A DNA stretch of 64,000 nucleotides from Pseudomonadota bacterium (GTDB taxonomy: Bacteria; Pseudomonadota; Alphaproteobacteria; Rhizobiales; Xanthobacteraceae). The stretch lies in NCBI GenBank assembly GCA_023386885.1, contig JAEWIX010000090.1, positions 79,464 to 143,463 on the forward strand, written 5' to 3'. The notes under the pieces are model-generated. The model was not told where the DNA came from, did not search any database, and saw nothing but the letters and a program-made list of their open reading frames with translations. The position numbers and the translations under genes were made by a program. Below are positions 26,463 through 35,565 of the stretch, one piece after another; the first letter of the stretch is position 1; each line of letters begins with the position of its first letter.

Positions 26463-28231
26463 GACACGCCTCCGAGATAGGCTTCCAGCACGGCGGGATT
26501 CTTCCGGATATCGGCCGGCACGCCTTCCGCGATCTTGGTGCCGAAGTCGAGCACGACGAGGTGATCGGCGAGGCTCATGACGAAATCCATGTCATGCTCC
26601 ACCAGCAGCACGCTGACGCCTTCGCTGCGCACCTCGCGCAGCAGTTTGGCCAATGCCTTCTTCTCACCGACGCGCAGGCCCGCGGCCGGCTCGTCGAGCA
26701 GCAGGAGGATCGGATTGAGACACAGCGCGCGCGCGACCTCGACAAGGCGCAGTTGGCCGAGCGCCAGCGTTCCGGCTGGCTGCATCGCCACGTCATCGAG
26801 GCCGACGCGCTCAAGTTGTCGTTTGGCTGTCGCGAATAATTTGGCTTCCTCGGCGCGATCGAACTTGAGCATCGCGCGGAACATACCGGCATGACCGAGC
26901 AGGTTGGCGCCGAGCGCGACGTTCTCGATTACGCTCATGTCGGGGACGATCTCGACGTGCTGGAAGGTGCGGCCGAGCCCAAGCGCCGCCGCGCGCTGCG
27001 GTGTCTGCGCCGCGAGCGGATGGCCTTCGAAGGCGATGGCACCCGAGGTCAGCGGCAGCGCGCCGGTGATAAGATTGAAGGTCGTGCTTTTCCCCGCGCC
27101 GTTAGGGCCGATCAGTCCGATGATTCGGCTGCTCTCCACTTCGAAGTTGACATCGTTGACGGCGACGAGGCCGCCGAAGGTTTTCTTAGCGTCCTGAACT
27201 TGCAGCAGCCGCACGCCGGGGGCGGGCAGGGCACGGGTCGGCAGTTCGTCGCCGTCCTTCGCCGCCGGTGGTTTTGGCGGAGGCGGCGGTCCGAACAGGA
27301 TCGGCCAAAGTCCGTTGCTGGCGGTCTGCAACACCAGCACCAGCACTGCGCCATACGCGATGGATTCGAAATTGCCGGTATGGCCGAACAACCACGGCAG
27401 CACGTTCTGCAACTGGTCCCGCAGCACCGTGATGCCGGCCGCGCCGAGGATCGCGCCGTAGACCCGGCCCGCGCCGCCGAGCACGGCCATCAGCAGATAT
27501 TCGGTGCCGGCGACCACGCCGAACGGGCCGGGCGATACCGAACGCTGGAAATGCGCGTAGAGCCAGCCGGCAAGACCAGCAAGCATCGCCGCATAGACGA
27601 ACACCATCAGCTTGGCACCGGCGGTGTTGACGCCGAAGGCTTCCGCCGCGCGCGTGCTGCGGCGAAGCGCACGGATGGCGCGGCCGACGCGTCCGTTCAA
27701 CAGGTTCTGTGTTGCGATCACCGCGAGAACGACGGCGATCCAGACAACGACGAAGTATTCTTTCGGGTCGATCAGTTGATGGGTGCCGACGCGCAGCGCC
27801 GGAATGCCGGGCAGGCCATCATGCGCACCGAGCCAACTGATGTTGCCGAACATGTAGAAGAACGCGATGCCCCAGGCGATGGTCGCCAGCGGCAGATAGT
27901 GGCCGGAGAGCCGCACCGTCACTGCGCCGACGGCTGCAGCCACGATCATCGTCACCAGCAGCGCGGCCGGCAGTGTCAGCCATGGCGAGATGCCGAAATG
28001 CACCGTCAGCACGCCGGTGGTGTAAGCGCCAAACCCGACGAAGGCGGATTGGCCGAACGATGTCATGCCGCCGACGCCGGTGAGTAGCACGAGGCCGATG
28101 GCGACGAGGCTCGATATGCCGATGTAATTGAACAGCGTCACCCAATAGTCCGGTAGCCAGCCGGTGAACGGCGCGATCAGCAGGATCGCCGCAACGATCG
28201 GCGGCGCGAAGGATCGGAGCGCGATCATCAT
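26459..28231 (-). CDS. livM: Fused LivM permease-LivG ATPase
   Basis: A 590-residue fusion. Residues 1 to about 310 form a LivM-type permease with 8-10 membrane segments (GGMTSFGQSAFVGFGAY is the family signature). A proline-rich linker (PPPPPKPPAAKDGDE) leads into a LivG ATPase with Walker A GPNGAGKS near 372, signature ALGQLRLVEVAR and Walker B LLLLDEPAAGL near 510. In most genomes these are separate genes, and in the right-hand transporter of this window they are. No frameshift or internal ribosome site is seen at the junction. Confidence 0.92.
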   Translation of the reverse strand: MMIALRSFAPPIVAAILLIAPFTGWLPDYWVTLFNYIGISSLVAIGLVLLTGVGGMTSFGQSAFVGFGAYTTGVLTVHFGISPWLTLPAALLVTMIVAAAVGAVTVRLSGHYLPLATIAWGIAFFYMFGNISWLGAHDGLPGIPALRVGTHQLIDPKEYFVVVWIAVVLAVIATQNLLNGRVGRAIRALRRSTRAAEAFGVNTAGAKLMVFVYAAMLAGLAGWLYAHFQRSVSPGPFGVVAGTEYLLMAVLGGAGRVYGAILGAAGITVLRDQLQNVLPWLFGHTGNFESIAYGAVLVLVLQTASNGLWPILFGPPPPPKPPAAKDGDELPTRALPAPGVRLLQVQDAKKTFGGLVAVNDVNFEVESSRIIGLIGPNGAGKSTTFNLITGALPLTSGAIAFEGHPLAAQTPQRAAALGLGRTFQHVEIVPDMSVIENVALGANLLGHAGMFRAMLKFDRAEEAKLFATAKRQLERVGLDDVAMQPAGTLALGQLRLVEVARALCLNPILLLLDEPAAGLRVGEKKALAKLLREVRSEGVSVLLVEHDMDFVMSLADHLVVLDFGTKIAEGVPADIRKNPAVLEAYLGGVS

Positions 28232-29265
28232 TCCGATTCCTCATGATAGGGGGCGTAGATCGAACGCCACGCCAGCACCGGAATGATCAGCGTGAAGACC
28301 AGCACCTCCTTGAAGTTGCTGGCCCAGAACGAGAACAGCGCTTCGGCGAAGCCGACGCCGAGCGCGGCGATCACCGTCAGCGGATAGCTGACCAGTCCGC
28401 CGATGATGGCGGCGACGAAGGCCTTCAGGCCGATCAGGAAGCCCGAGTCGTAAAACACCGTCATCAGCGGGCCGACCAGAATGCCGGACACCGCGCCGAG
28501 CAGCGCGGCGATGGCGAACGAGAATTGTCCGGCCACCGATGTCGGGATGCCGACAAGGCGCGCGCCGACCCGGTTCGACGAGCAAGCCCGCAGCGCCTTG
28601 CCGAGCAAGGTGCGGCCGAAGAACAGCGCGAACAGTACCAGCAGCACGGCCGTCACGATCAGCACCGCGACGCTCTGGCCGGTGACCACGAGATCGCCGA
28701 GCGAGAACGACGCGGATGAGAGCGGCGTGGTGCCGCTGCCTTCGGGCCCGAAGAACACCAGCCCCAGTCCGATCAGCGAGAAGTGAACGCCGAACGCCGC
28801 CATCAGCAACACCAGCACGCTGGAATGCGCCAGCGGTTCGAACGCGATGCGATAGATCATCGGGCCCATCGGCGTGATCAGCGCGATTGCCAGCAGGATG
28901 TTGGCGAGTTGGCCGAGTTTCATCGGCGCCAGCGCTTGCGTCAGCAACAGCAGTGCGATGGGGAGAGCCAGATCGAGCAGCGCGATCCGGACGATGCGTT
29001 TCCAGGTCAGGTCACGGAAATGCCACACGATGTCGGAAATCGCCGCAAGAATCCCGAGCGCCAATAACAGCCACGGTGTTGACGGCGTTACCCCGTTTTC
29101 GAGCGCCGCCACCGTGAGCGCGGCAAACGCCACGAATTCCCCCTGCGGCACGAAGATGACGCGGGTCACCGCGAACACCAGCACCAGCGCTATGGCCACC
29201 AGCGCATAGACGGCGCCGTTGATGACGCCGTCCTGGAGCAGGAACAGGAATATCGTCGTGTCCAC
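28228..29265 (-). CDS. livH: HAAT ABC transporter permease LivH (left transporter)
   Basis: A 345-residue polytopic permease. It begins with the LivH pattern DGVINGAVYALVAIALVLVFAVTRVIFVPQGEF and contains about 9 membrane segments. It is about 50 residues longer than the LivH at 34699, owing to an insert around residues 60-110 (WHFRDLTWKR). Four-base overlap with the downstream fusion gene. The 151-base gap to the P450 holds a complex dyad, so an internal promoter is possible. Confidence 0.92.
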   Translation of the reverse strand: MDTTIFLFLLQDGVINGAVYALVAIALVLVFAVTRVIFVPQGEFVAFAALTVAALENGVTPSTPWLLLALGILAAISDIVWHFRDLTWKRIVRIALLDLALPIALLLLTQALAPMKLGQLANILLAIALITPMGPMIYRIAFEPLAHSSVLVLLMAAFGVHFSLIGLGLVFFGPEGSGTTPLSSASFSLGDLVVTGQSVAVLIVTAVLLVLFALFFGRTLLGKALRACSSNRVGARLVGIPTSVAGQFSFAIAALLGAVSGILVGPLMTVFYDSGFLIGLKAFVAAIIGGLVSYPLTVIAALGVGFAEALFSFWASNFKEVLVFTLIIPVLAWRSIYAPYHEESE

Positions 29266-29338
29266 CCGCGTTCGTCCCCCTGGATCGTGGCTCTGGGATG
29301 GATCCCCAACGCCCGAGCTTGATCTTGTTGCCGGCTAA

Positions 29339-29384
29339 AATTCACCAACCGCTCGTTTAATTCAAGAGCTTAATTGGTCGAATT
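29339..29384. promoter_or_regulatory. Complex dyad upstream of left livH
   Basis: AATTCACCAA and TTGGTCGAATT form an imperfect outer inverted repeat, with an inner GCTC/GAGC pair. The site is A/T rich amid G/C-rich DNA and lies about 75 bases before the livH start. It may be an operator or internal promoter of the transporter genes. Confidence 0.35.
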
Positions 29385-29416
29385 CCCAACCTGCGCCAAG
29401 GTTGGCCGGGGGATTT

Positions 29417-30637
29417 TCAATGCGCAAGCGCCCTGAAGCGGACTGGCAGCGAGCCGATCGAGCGTAACGTGTTGTTCAATTTGCGAATTGGCTCGCCCGT
29501 TAGTTCGATGACGTCGACCCGCTTTAGCAATGCCGTGAGGATCAATTCCACTTCAAGCCGGGCGACCAGTTGGCCGACGCAGCTATGAATGCCGGCGCCG
29601 AACGCGGCATGACCGATCGGGCGTCGTCGGATGTCGAAGCGCTCAGGCTCGGGGAATTTCCGGTGATCGCGGTTGGCCGCGCCGAGAAACAGCAGGACCT
29701 TCTCGCCTTCGGGAATCGTCGTGCCGGCCACCTCGACCTCGCGTGTCGTGGTGCGGAAGAAGGTTTGCACGGGCGATTCCCAGCGCAGCACTTCGTCAAA
29801 AGATTGCCGGATCAGCGAAGGATCGTCGCGCAACGCGCGCCATTGTTCAGGGTGAAGGGCGAACGCGTAGATCGCATTGGCAATGCCGTTGACGGTGGTA
29901 TCGAGCCCGGCGGTGAGCATCGAGCGCACCAGCGTTGCCGCCTCGTCGACGTCGATTTCTCCGGCATCGAATGCGTCCCAGACCTGCGATCCGAAGCCGC
30001 CCGGCCGCAGCATGTCGCGCGAGCACTGATCGTAGATCCACTGCACCACGGGCTTGGCATTGGCGACCGATTCCTTGAAGATCGCGTTGGGTGGGCCGAA
30101 GGAGTTGAATACCATATTGCCGAACGGCAGCAGGTTCTCGCGGCCCTCGGGCTGCAGCCCGACCGCATCCGGAAACACATGAAGCGGGAAGACCTCCGCG
30201 AGATCCTTGATCGCGTCGATCTCGCCTTTAGCGACCACGGCTTCGGCAAGAGCTTCCGCGCGCGCCGTGAAGGTTTCGCGAACCTGCCGCATCGCGGCCG
30301 GCGACAGGATGCGGCTCATCACCGAGCGCGTCCGGGTATGGATCGGCGGATCGACCTCTAGAAGTTTGCTCGGCGGCCGCCATGATTTGACCTTGGCGAA
30401 GTCCTCGATGCCGGCGCCGCGACCGGAGCAGAACGTCTCCCAGTCCATCAAGGACGCCTGCACCTCGGCGTGGCGGGCCATGCCGTAGACGCCGTAGCGC
30501 TCGAGCCAGAACACCGGCGCGGTTTCGCGCAGTTCCTCGTGGAATCCGTAGGGGTTCCCGAGAAACGCGTCGGAGAACGGATCGATATTCGATACCGGGC
30601 ATGCCGGGTCTGGACTGCGATGAATCGGCTGTGTCAT
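29417..30637 (-). CDS. Cytochrome P450, CYP199A-like para-substituted benzoate demethylase
   Basis: A 406-residue soluble bacterial P450. The haem-thiolate loop FGAGIHSCVG carries C353, the ExxR motif is E282-R285, and the I-helix acid-alcohol pair is D246-T247 in AGLDTT. Much of the sequence follows R. palustris CYP199A2/A4 as I recall it (NLLPFGNMVFNSFGPPN, SPVQTFFRTTTR). The residues that hold the substrate carboxylate there, RPPS (here R87 and S90) and VRS (R238 and S239), are conserved. It would O-demethylate or hydroxylate 4-methoxybenzoate-like acids. No ferredoxin or ferredoxin reductase gene is next to it, unlike in R. palustris. Confidence 0.88.
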   Translation of the reverse strand: MTQPIHRSPDPACPVSNIDPFSDAFLGNPYGFHEELRETAPVFWLERYGVYGMARHAEVQASLMDWETFCSGRGAGIEDFAKVKSWRPPSKLLEVDPPIHTRTRSVMSRILSPAAMRQVRETFTARAEALAEAVVAKGEIDAIKDLAEVFPLHVFPDAVGLQPEGRENLLPFGNMVFNSFGPPNAIFKESVANAKPVVQWIYDQCSRDMLRPGGFGSQVWDAFDAGEIDVDEAATLVRSMLTAGLDTTVNGIANAIYAFALHPEQWRALRDDPSLIRQSFDEVLRWESPVQTFFRTTTREVEVAGTTIPEGEKVLLFLGAANRDHRKFPEPERFDIRRRPIGHAAFGAGIHSCVGQLVARLEVELILTALLKRVDVIELTGEPIRKLNNTLRSIGSLPVRFRALAH

Positions 30638-30738
30638 GGCGATGAACCGCTATGGTGCTGGCGCGTTACGGAGGAAAGTCGCGATTGCTCCGATCCGGTC
30701 GATAAATCACAATCCATAAGGGAGATGGACGATCCTGT

Positions 30739-30760
30739 CTGTCGCAAGCGATTGCGACAG
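30739..30760. promoter_or_regulatory. 9-4-9 inverted repeat between P450 and LuxR-type regulator
   Basis: CTGTCGCAA and TTGCGACAG flank GCGA in the 211-base divergent region. The site is about 100 bases from the P450 start and about 90 from the regulator start. Size and symmetry suit a dimeric LuxR-type regulator. Confidence 0.5.
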
Positions 30761-30848
30761 CGGGGCAGGCGGAGGAATGCCAGCGAGGCAACTTTCATCC
30801 GGATTGCGGTTGGCCTAGATTGAAAAAAAGATTGTGGAGGAAACCGTT

Positions 30849-31718
30849 ATGCCCGGCGGTTCGCACGATATTTCCGGACAGCGGCCGGAACTGAGGCTCG
30901 ATGCCGCGATGGATGGCTTTGAACAGGCCGTCTTGCAAGTTGGCCGTCCGGCGTTTCCCGACGCGTTGATGGCGCATCTTCGTCGCATTGCTGCGGTCGA
31001 TCATTGCATGGTCTTTGCGTTCGCCAACGATCACGATGCGCAATGCCTGCTGACCGCGGGCGACATCGCCATCGGCGAGGATCTCGGCTCCGCCTATGCG
31101 GGGCATTTTCATGCCAGCGATCCCAACAAGGAAATCATTTTCAAACAGGCATGCGATACGAGCGCCGTTCTGATGCCCTTCGTCGCGCGCAGGATGTATC
31201 GCAGCGACTATCGCAAACTGTTCTTCGACGATTCGGGGATTGTCGATAAATTCGCGACGGCGCTTTGGCATGAAGGCGTCTGCATCTATGCCAATTTCTA
31301 TCGCCTTGAGGCCAGCGGACGTTACAGCCGACCGCAGGTGGCTGCACTCAATCGCGCCGGCCCGAAACTCGTGGCGGCCATCACGAGGCACTGCCAGTTG
31401 GCACTGGAGGCACAGCCGCGTCATCAGGGCGAGAGTTCAGGGCTTCTGGCGCGGGCATTTGCGAAAGCGCCACTTGATGCCCTGACGGCCCGAGAACGCG
31501 ACGTCTGCATAAGTATTCTGCAGGGATTGAGTTCGGAAGCTATCGCCGGCAGGCTCGCGATCAGCCTCAACAGCGTGCTGACGTATCGACGGAGAGCCTA
31601 TCAGCGGCTCGGCATCACGTCGCAGAACGAACTGTTTTCACTCGTGATGACGCTTCTCGCAGCCGGCGATTGCCGGACCTCGATCAGCTTGCCCATTTCA
31701 ACCGGGATGCTCAATTGA
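30849..31718 (+). CDS. LuxR-family transcriptional regulator
   Basis: A 289-residue regulator with a C-terminal LuxR helix-turn-helix (about 212-268: LTARERDVCISILQGLSSEA, then NSVLTYRRRAYQRLG). The N-terminal 200 residues form an unrecognised ligand domain. I do not see the tryptophan/tyrosine/aspartate set of acyl-homoserine-lactone receptors. The ATG at 30849 has GGAGG eight bases upstream; a GTG at 30834 would lie before this site. Divergent from the P450 and upstream of a HAAT transporter, it probably responds to the transported compound. Confidence 0.85.
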   Translation: MPGGSHDISGQRPELRLDAAMDGFEQAVLQVGRPAFPDALMAHLRRIAAVDHCMVFAFANDHDAQCLLTAGDIAIGEDLGSAYAGHFHASDPNKEIIFKQACDTSAVLMPFVARRMYRSDYRKLFFDDSGIVDKFATALWHEGVCIYANFYRLEASGRYSRPQVAALNRAGPKLVAAITRHCQLALEAQPRHQGESSGLLARAFAKAPLDALTARERDVCISILQGLSSEAIAGRLAISLNSVLTYRRRAYQRLGITSQNELFSLVMTLLAAGDCRTSISLPISTGMLN

Positions 31719-31987
31719 CGTGATTGGTGATTATGTCGGCCTGCGGAATATGCGGTCGGTTTGCGCGGCCGCGAGTGTTGTTTTCGGTGCGCCTGGATCG
31801 ACTTCGTCGAAGGCTTATTTGACGGCGCCCGTTAAAGGTGGCTAGATTTTGTGAAACGCGCGGATGGTCCTGCAAGGATGGATTGATGATTCATCTCTCG
31901 GGACCGTGACAGCGACGCGGGCACGTGAGCCAAAGAACACGATCGATGTGATTGACGTCATATCGGAACATTGAGGGAGAAACCAAT

Positions 31988-33232
31988 ATGACGATAACCC
32001 GTCGCGAGTTCGCCGTTGGCGCATCTGGCGTATTGCTTGGCACGGTCGCCGCGCCGTTTGTGCGTCGCGCGGGGGCCGCCGATTCGACCATTCGCATCGG
32101 TGTCGTCAATTCGATGAGCGGTGGCCTCGCCGCCTATGCCCAAGAGGGGCAGCCGGCCTTCGAATACATCATCAAGAAGATCAACGCCGAGGGTGGCATC
32201 AAGAGCAAGGGCGGCGCCAAGATCGAACTGATTCAGGCGGACGATACCAGCCAACCGGCCCGCACGGCGACGGAAGCGCGCCGCCTGATTACCGAAGAGA
32301 AAGTGCAACTGCTGACCGGCACGATCCTCAGCGCGCAGATGTTGGCGCTGACCCCGGTGCTTGACGAACTGAAGATGCCAACGCTGTCGGTGTGGGCCGG
32401 TGGCGCGCGCTCGAACTACATGTTCACGCTCGGCTATCCTTACGACCGCGGCTATGCGCAGTCGATGCATGACTTCGTCGTGTTCCTGCGGGATTCCGAG
32501 AAGTTCAAGATGAAGACGGCCGTGATGGGCTACTCGAATTATGAAGCCGGGCAGCAGGTCAACAAGTTCCTGCACGAGAAGCTGAAGGCCAGCGGCATCG
32601 AGATCATCGGCGAGGCGCCGCTCGACACCAAGGCGCAGGACCAGACCTCCGCGATGGTGCGCATTCGCTCGCTCAAGCCCGACGTCGTGGTCGGGCTGGT
32701 GACGCCGCGTGATGGTATCCTGCTGCATCAGGCCCGCTACAACCTCAACTATCATGGCAGCATCTTCTGCGGCGGCACCGGCGGTTATTCCGATCTGTCG
32801 CTGTGGAAGGACCTGGGACCGGAAATCGGCAAAGCCGTGCTGACCAAGAACTTGTTCGGTATGACCGGATTCAGTCCGGGCGCCAAGGTCGATTCGATGC
32901 AGAAGATCATCGCTGAATTGCGCGACGTCGCGAAGCTCGACCGTATCGGGCAGGGCGCGATCCAATACGCGCAAGCCGGCCGCGTGCTGCAGCAGGTGCT
33001 CGAGACCTCGGCGTCGCTGGAGCGCGAAGCCCTGCTCGAAGCCTTCAAGAAAGTGAACATTCCGTTTGGCGATCCCAACCTCTACGTGGCCAAGCCGAAG
33101 GGACTGCAGTTCGCCGAGGATCGTCTGCTCAAGGATGGCAGTGCCATGTTCATCCAGTGGACTCCGGAGCAGCAACAGCAGGTGGTGTTCCCCAAGGAAT
33201 TCGCCCAGACCGCTCCGCGTCCCCGGGCGTGA
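31988..33232 (+). CDS. HAAT-family substrate-binding protein with Tat signal (right transporter)
   Basis: A 414-residue binding protein. The N-terminus MTITRREFAVGASG carries a twin-arginine motif and a signal that ends near AGA (residue 30). The mature part has the IRIGVVNSMSGGLAAYAQEG start of LivJ/K-like proteins. GGGAG-type ribosome site lies about 10 bases before the ATG at 31988; a start at 31952 would disrupt the Tat signal. It is first in an operon with livG, livF, livH and livM. The gap before it (31719-31987) has a TGACGTCA octamer but no clear promoter. Confidence 0.9.
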   Translation: MTITRREFAVGASGVLLGTVAAPFVRRAGAADSTIRIGVVNSMSGGLAAYAQEGQPAFEYIIKKINAEGGIKSKGGAKIELIQADDTSQPARTATEARRLITEEKVQLLTGTILSAQMLALTPVLDELKMPTLSVWAGGARSNYMFTLGYPYDRGYAQSMHDFVVFLRDSEKFKMKTAVMGYSNYEAGQQVNKFLHEKLKASGIEIIGEAPLDTKAQDQTSAMVRIRSLKPDVVVGLVTPRDGILLHQARYNLNYHGSIFCGGTGGYSDLSLWKDLGPEIGKAVLTKNLFGMTGFSPGAKVDSMQKIIAELRDVAKLDRIGQGAIQYAQAGRVLQQVLETSASLEREALLEAFKKVNIPFGDPNLYVAKPKGLQFAEDRLLKDGSAMFIQWTPEQQQQVVFPKEFAQTAPRPRA

Positions 33233-33241
33233 GATCGGGCC

Positions 33242-33961
33242 GTGGCGCTGCTCGAGGTTGACAAGGTCACCAGACGGTTTGGCGGCCTTGTTGCCGTCAA
33301 CAATGTGAGCTTTGCGGTGACCGAGGGGGAGATCCTCGGCATCATCGGTCCTAACGGCGCGGGCAAGACCACGCTGTTCAGCGTGATCTCCGGCTTCATC
33401 CCGCCGAGCGAAGGCGAAATACGTTTCGCCGGCGAGAGTATCGTCGGCGTTTCGCCGGATCGCCTTGTGCGCCGGGGTCTGGTTCGCAGTTTCCAGGTCG
33501 TGCAGACCTTCGCCGACATGACGACGCTCGATGTGGTAACGACGGCCGCGCTGACGCGGCGGCCGATCCGCGAGGCGATCGACTACGCGGCGCACGTGCT
33601 TCAACGTGTCGGAATGGCGGGAAAGGAATTGCTCACGCCGGCAACGTTGTCGCTGCAGGACAAGAAGCTGCTCGAACTCGCGAAGTGTCTCGCCACCGAT
33701 CCGCGTTGCATTCTGCTCGATGAGGTGATGGCGGGATTGACGATCGCCGAAACCGAAGCGCCGATGGCGATTGTCCGGGAGCTGAACAGCCAGGGCGTCA
33801 CCATCGTCATGGTGGAGCACGTCATGCCGGTGATCATGCGGCTGGCGACGCGCATCGTCGTCATCAATTTCGGGGAGAAGATCGCCGAGGCCACACCGGA
33901 GGAGATCATCAAGGATCAACGAGTCATCGACGCCTATTTCGGAGAGCATCTCGATGCTTGA
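33242..33961 (+). CDS. livG: HAAT ABC transporter ATPase LivG (right transporter)
   Basis: A 239-residue ATPase starting at GTG. Walker A is GPNGAGKTT (about residues 37-45). The signature segment is degenerate: LSLQDKKLLELAK instead of LSGGQ-type, as is common in some LivG proteins. Walker B is ILLDEVMAGLT, with the usual proline of DEP replaced by valine. It overlaps livF by eight bases. Confidence 0.92.
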   Translation: MALLEVDKVTRRFGGLVAVNNVSFAVTEGEILGIIGPNGAGKTTLFSVISGFIPPSEGEIRFAGESIVGVSPDRLVRRGLVRSFQVVQTFADMTTLDVVTTAALTRRPIREAIDYAAHVLQRVGMAGKELLTPATLSLQDKKLLELAKCLATDPRCILLDEVMAGLTIAETEAPMAIVRELNSQGVTIVMVEHVMPVIMRLATRIVVINFGEKIAEATPEEIIKDQRVIDAYFGEHLDA

Positions 33962-34658
33962 GGTCGATCATCTGGTGACGGGCTATGGCGGTGTGCCGGT
34001 TCTGCACGACGTTTCGCTGAAATTGAGCGCCGGCGAGATCGTGGGACTGCTCGGCGCCAACAACGCCGGCAAGACGACGTTGATCAACAGCCTGTCCGGC
34101 ATGTATGCGCCGATATCGGGTCGCATTCTTTTCGAAGGACAGGATGTCACCGCGATGACGCCGCGGCAGCGGGTGGAGATCGGCATCATTCAGGTCCCGG
34201 AAGGCCGGCTGGTCTTTCCGGAAATGAGCGTGCGCGAGAATCTGCTGCTCGGCGGCATCAATGCGCGCGCACGGGCGCATCGGCCGCGTCAGATGGATCA
34301 TGTGCTCGAATTGTTTCCCCGCCTGCAGGAGCGTCTCACGCAGAAGGCCGGTACGTTGTCCGGCGGTGAGCAGCAAATGCTGGCGATCGGCCGGGCGCTG
34401 ATGGCTGAGGCGAAGCTTTTGATGCTGGACGAGCCGTCGCTGGGCCTGTCTCCGCTGTTCGTTCAGTATATTTTTGGCATCATCGATCGTCTCCATGCCG
34501 AGGGATTGTCGATTCTGCTGATCGAACAGAATCTCAATCTGACGCTGCGTCACGCGCAGCGATGTTATGTGCTCGAACGCGGCAAGGTTGCCGTCGAAGG
34601 AACGTCAGATGCCGTCAAGGACGATCCACGAACGCGTCGCGCCTATCTTGGGCTTTAG
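33954..34658 (+). CDS. livF: HAAT ABC transporter ATPase LivF (right transporter)
   Basis: A 234-residue ATPase. Walker A reads GANNAGKTT, with N in place of the usual G at the fourth position; signature LSGGEQQMLAIGR and Walker B LLMLDEPSLGL are intact. It pairs with the LivG encoded just upstream, with overlapping reading frames. Same family as the left transporter's LivF but clearly diverged, so the two systems are not a recent duplication. Confidence 0.92.
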   Translation: MLEVDHLVTGYGGVPVLHDVSLKLSAGEIVGLLGANNAGKTTLINSLSGMYAPISGRILFEGQDVTAMTPRQRVEIGIIQVPEGRLVFPEMSVRENLLLGGINARARAHRPRQMDHVLELFPRLQERLTQKAGTLSGGEQQMLAIGRALMAEAKLLMLDEPSLGLSPLFVQYIFGIIDRLHAEGLSILLIEQNLNLTLRHAQRCYVLERGKVAVEGTSDAVKDDPRTRRAYLGL

Positions 34659-34698
34659 GATGAAAACCTTGATCAGTGTCAATTGAGCGGAGATCGAT

Positions 34699-35565
34699 GT
34701 GGCCGAATTTCTCCAAGCACTGGCGCAGGGCCTGCTGATCGGAAGCACATACGGGTTGTTGGCGCTCGGGATGGGGCTGGTCTACGGCGTTAGCGGTGTG
34801 GTCAATTTCTCGCACGGCGACTTCATCTCGCTCGGCATGTTCATGTGCCTGGCGTTATACTCGGCCTTTGCGATGGATCCCTATGTGTCGCTGGTCATCA
34901 CCGTGCCGCTGATGACCGTGATCGGGGGACTGGTTTACTGGTACTTGTTGCGCCCCATGGTGGGCCATCAGTTTTTGATGGTCGTTCAGCTCACGTTGGG
35001 GCTGAGCCTCGTCCTGCAGAACGGCATCCTGATGGTGTTCGGCGGGCAGCCTGCGCGCACGCCATCGGTTGTTGAATCCAAACTTCTCATTCTGGGTGAC
35101 GTCGTCGTCCGTGTTCCTCATGTCATCGCCTTCGTTGTGTCGTTCGCCATGGCGATCGGGCTCTACATCATGTTGCGGTCGACCGATTTCGGACGCTCGA
35201 TCCGCGCGGTCCATCAGAACGCACATGCCGCAGCCCTGATGGGAATTGATGTGAGCCGCGTGCAGACGCTGACCTTCGCGCTTGGTATCGGAATTCTGGC
35301 GATCGCGGCGGCCCTGCTGTTGCCGGGAACGCCAATCCAGCCGGCGCAGGGACTACGCTATACGGTGATCACGTTGATCGTGGTGGCGCTCGGTGGCATG
35401 ACGAATTTCGTGGGCATCATGCTCGGCGGATTGATCATCGGCCTCTCGGAAGCCTACGGCACCATCTATCTCTCCGATACCCTGGGTATGTTGCTGCCTT
35501 ACGGCATCTTCGTGCTGATCATGCTGTTTCGGCCTCAAGGGCTCACCTGGAGTTCGTCGCGATGA
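34699..35565 (+). CDS. livH: HAAT ABC transporter permease LivH (right transporter)
   Basis: A 288-residue polytopic permease starting at GTG with GGAG six bases upstream. It has about 8 membrane segments and the family pattern GLLIGSTYGLLALGMGLVYGVSGVVNFSHGD. The stop overlaps the livM start by four bases. Confidence 0.93.
   Translation: MAEFLQALAQGLLIGSTYGLLALGMGLVYGVSGVVNFSHGDFISLGMFMCLALYSAFAMDPYVSLVITVPLMTVIGGLVYWYLLRPMVGHQFLMVVQLTLGLSLVLQNGILMVFGGQPARTPSVVESKLLILGDVVVRVPHVIAFVVSFAMAIGLYIMLRSTDFGRSIRAVHQNAHAAALMGIDVSRVQTLTFALGIGILAIAAALLLPGTPIQPAQGLRYTVITLIVVALGGMTNFVGIMLGGLIIGLSEAYGTIYLSDTLGMLLPYGIFVLIMLFRPQGLTWSSSR

Noticed and set aside
26891..28087. 398-codon plus-strand frame across the livM-livG fusion
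   Set aside because: Antisense to a well supported transporter gene; composition typical of a shadow frame.
31958..33949. 663-codon open frame on the minus strand across the right binding-protein and livG genes
   Set aside because: It is antisense to two genes with clear family matches. Its translation is rich in H, R, D and Q with no domain, the usual product of high third-position G/C.
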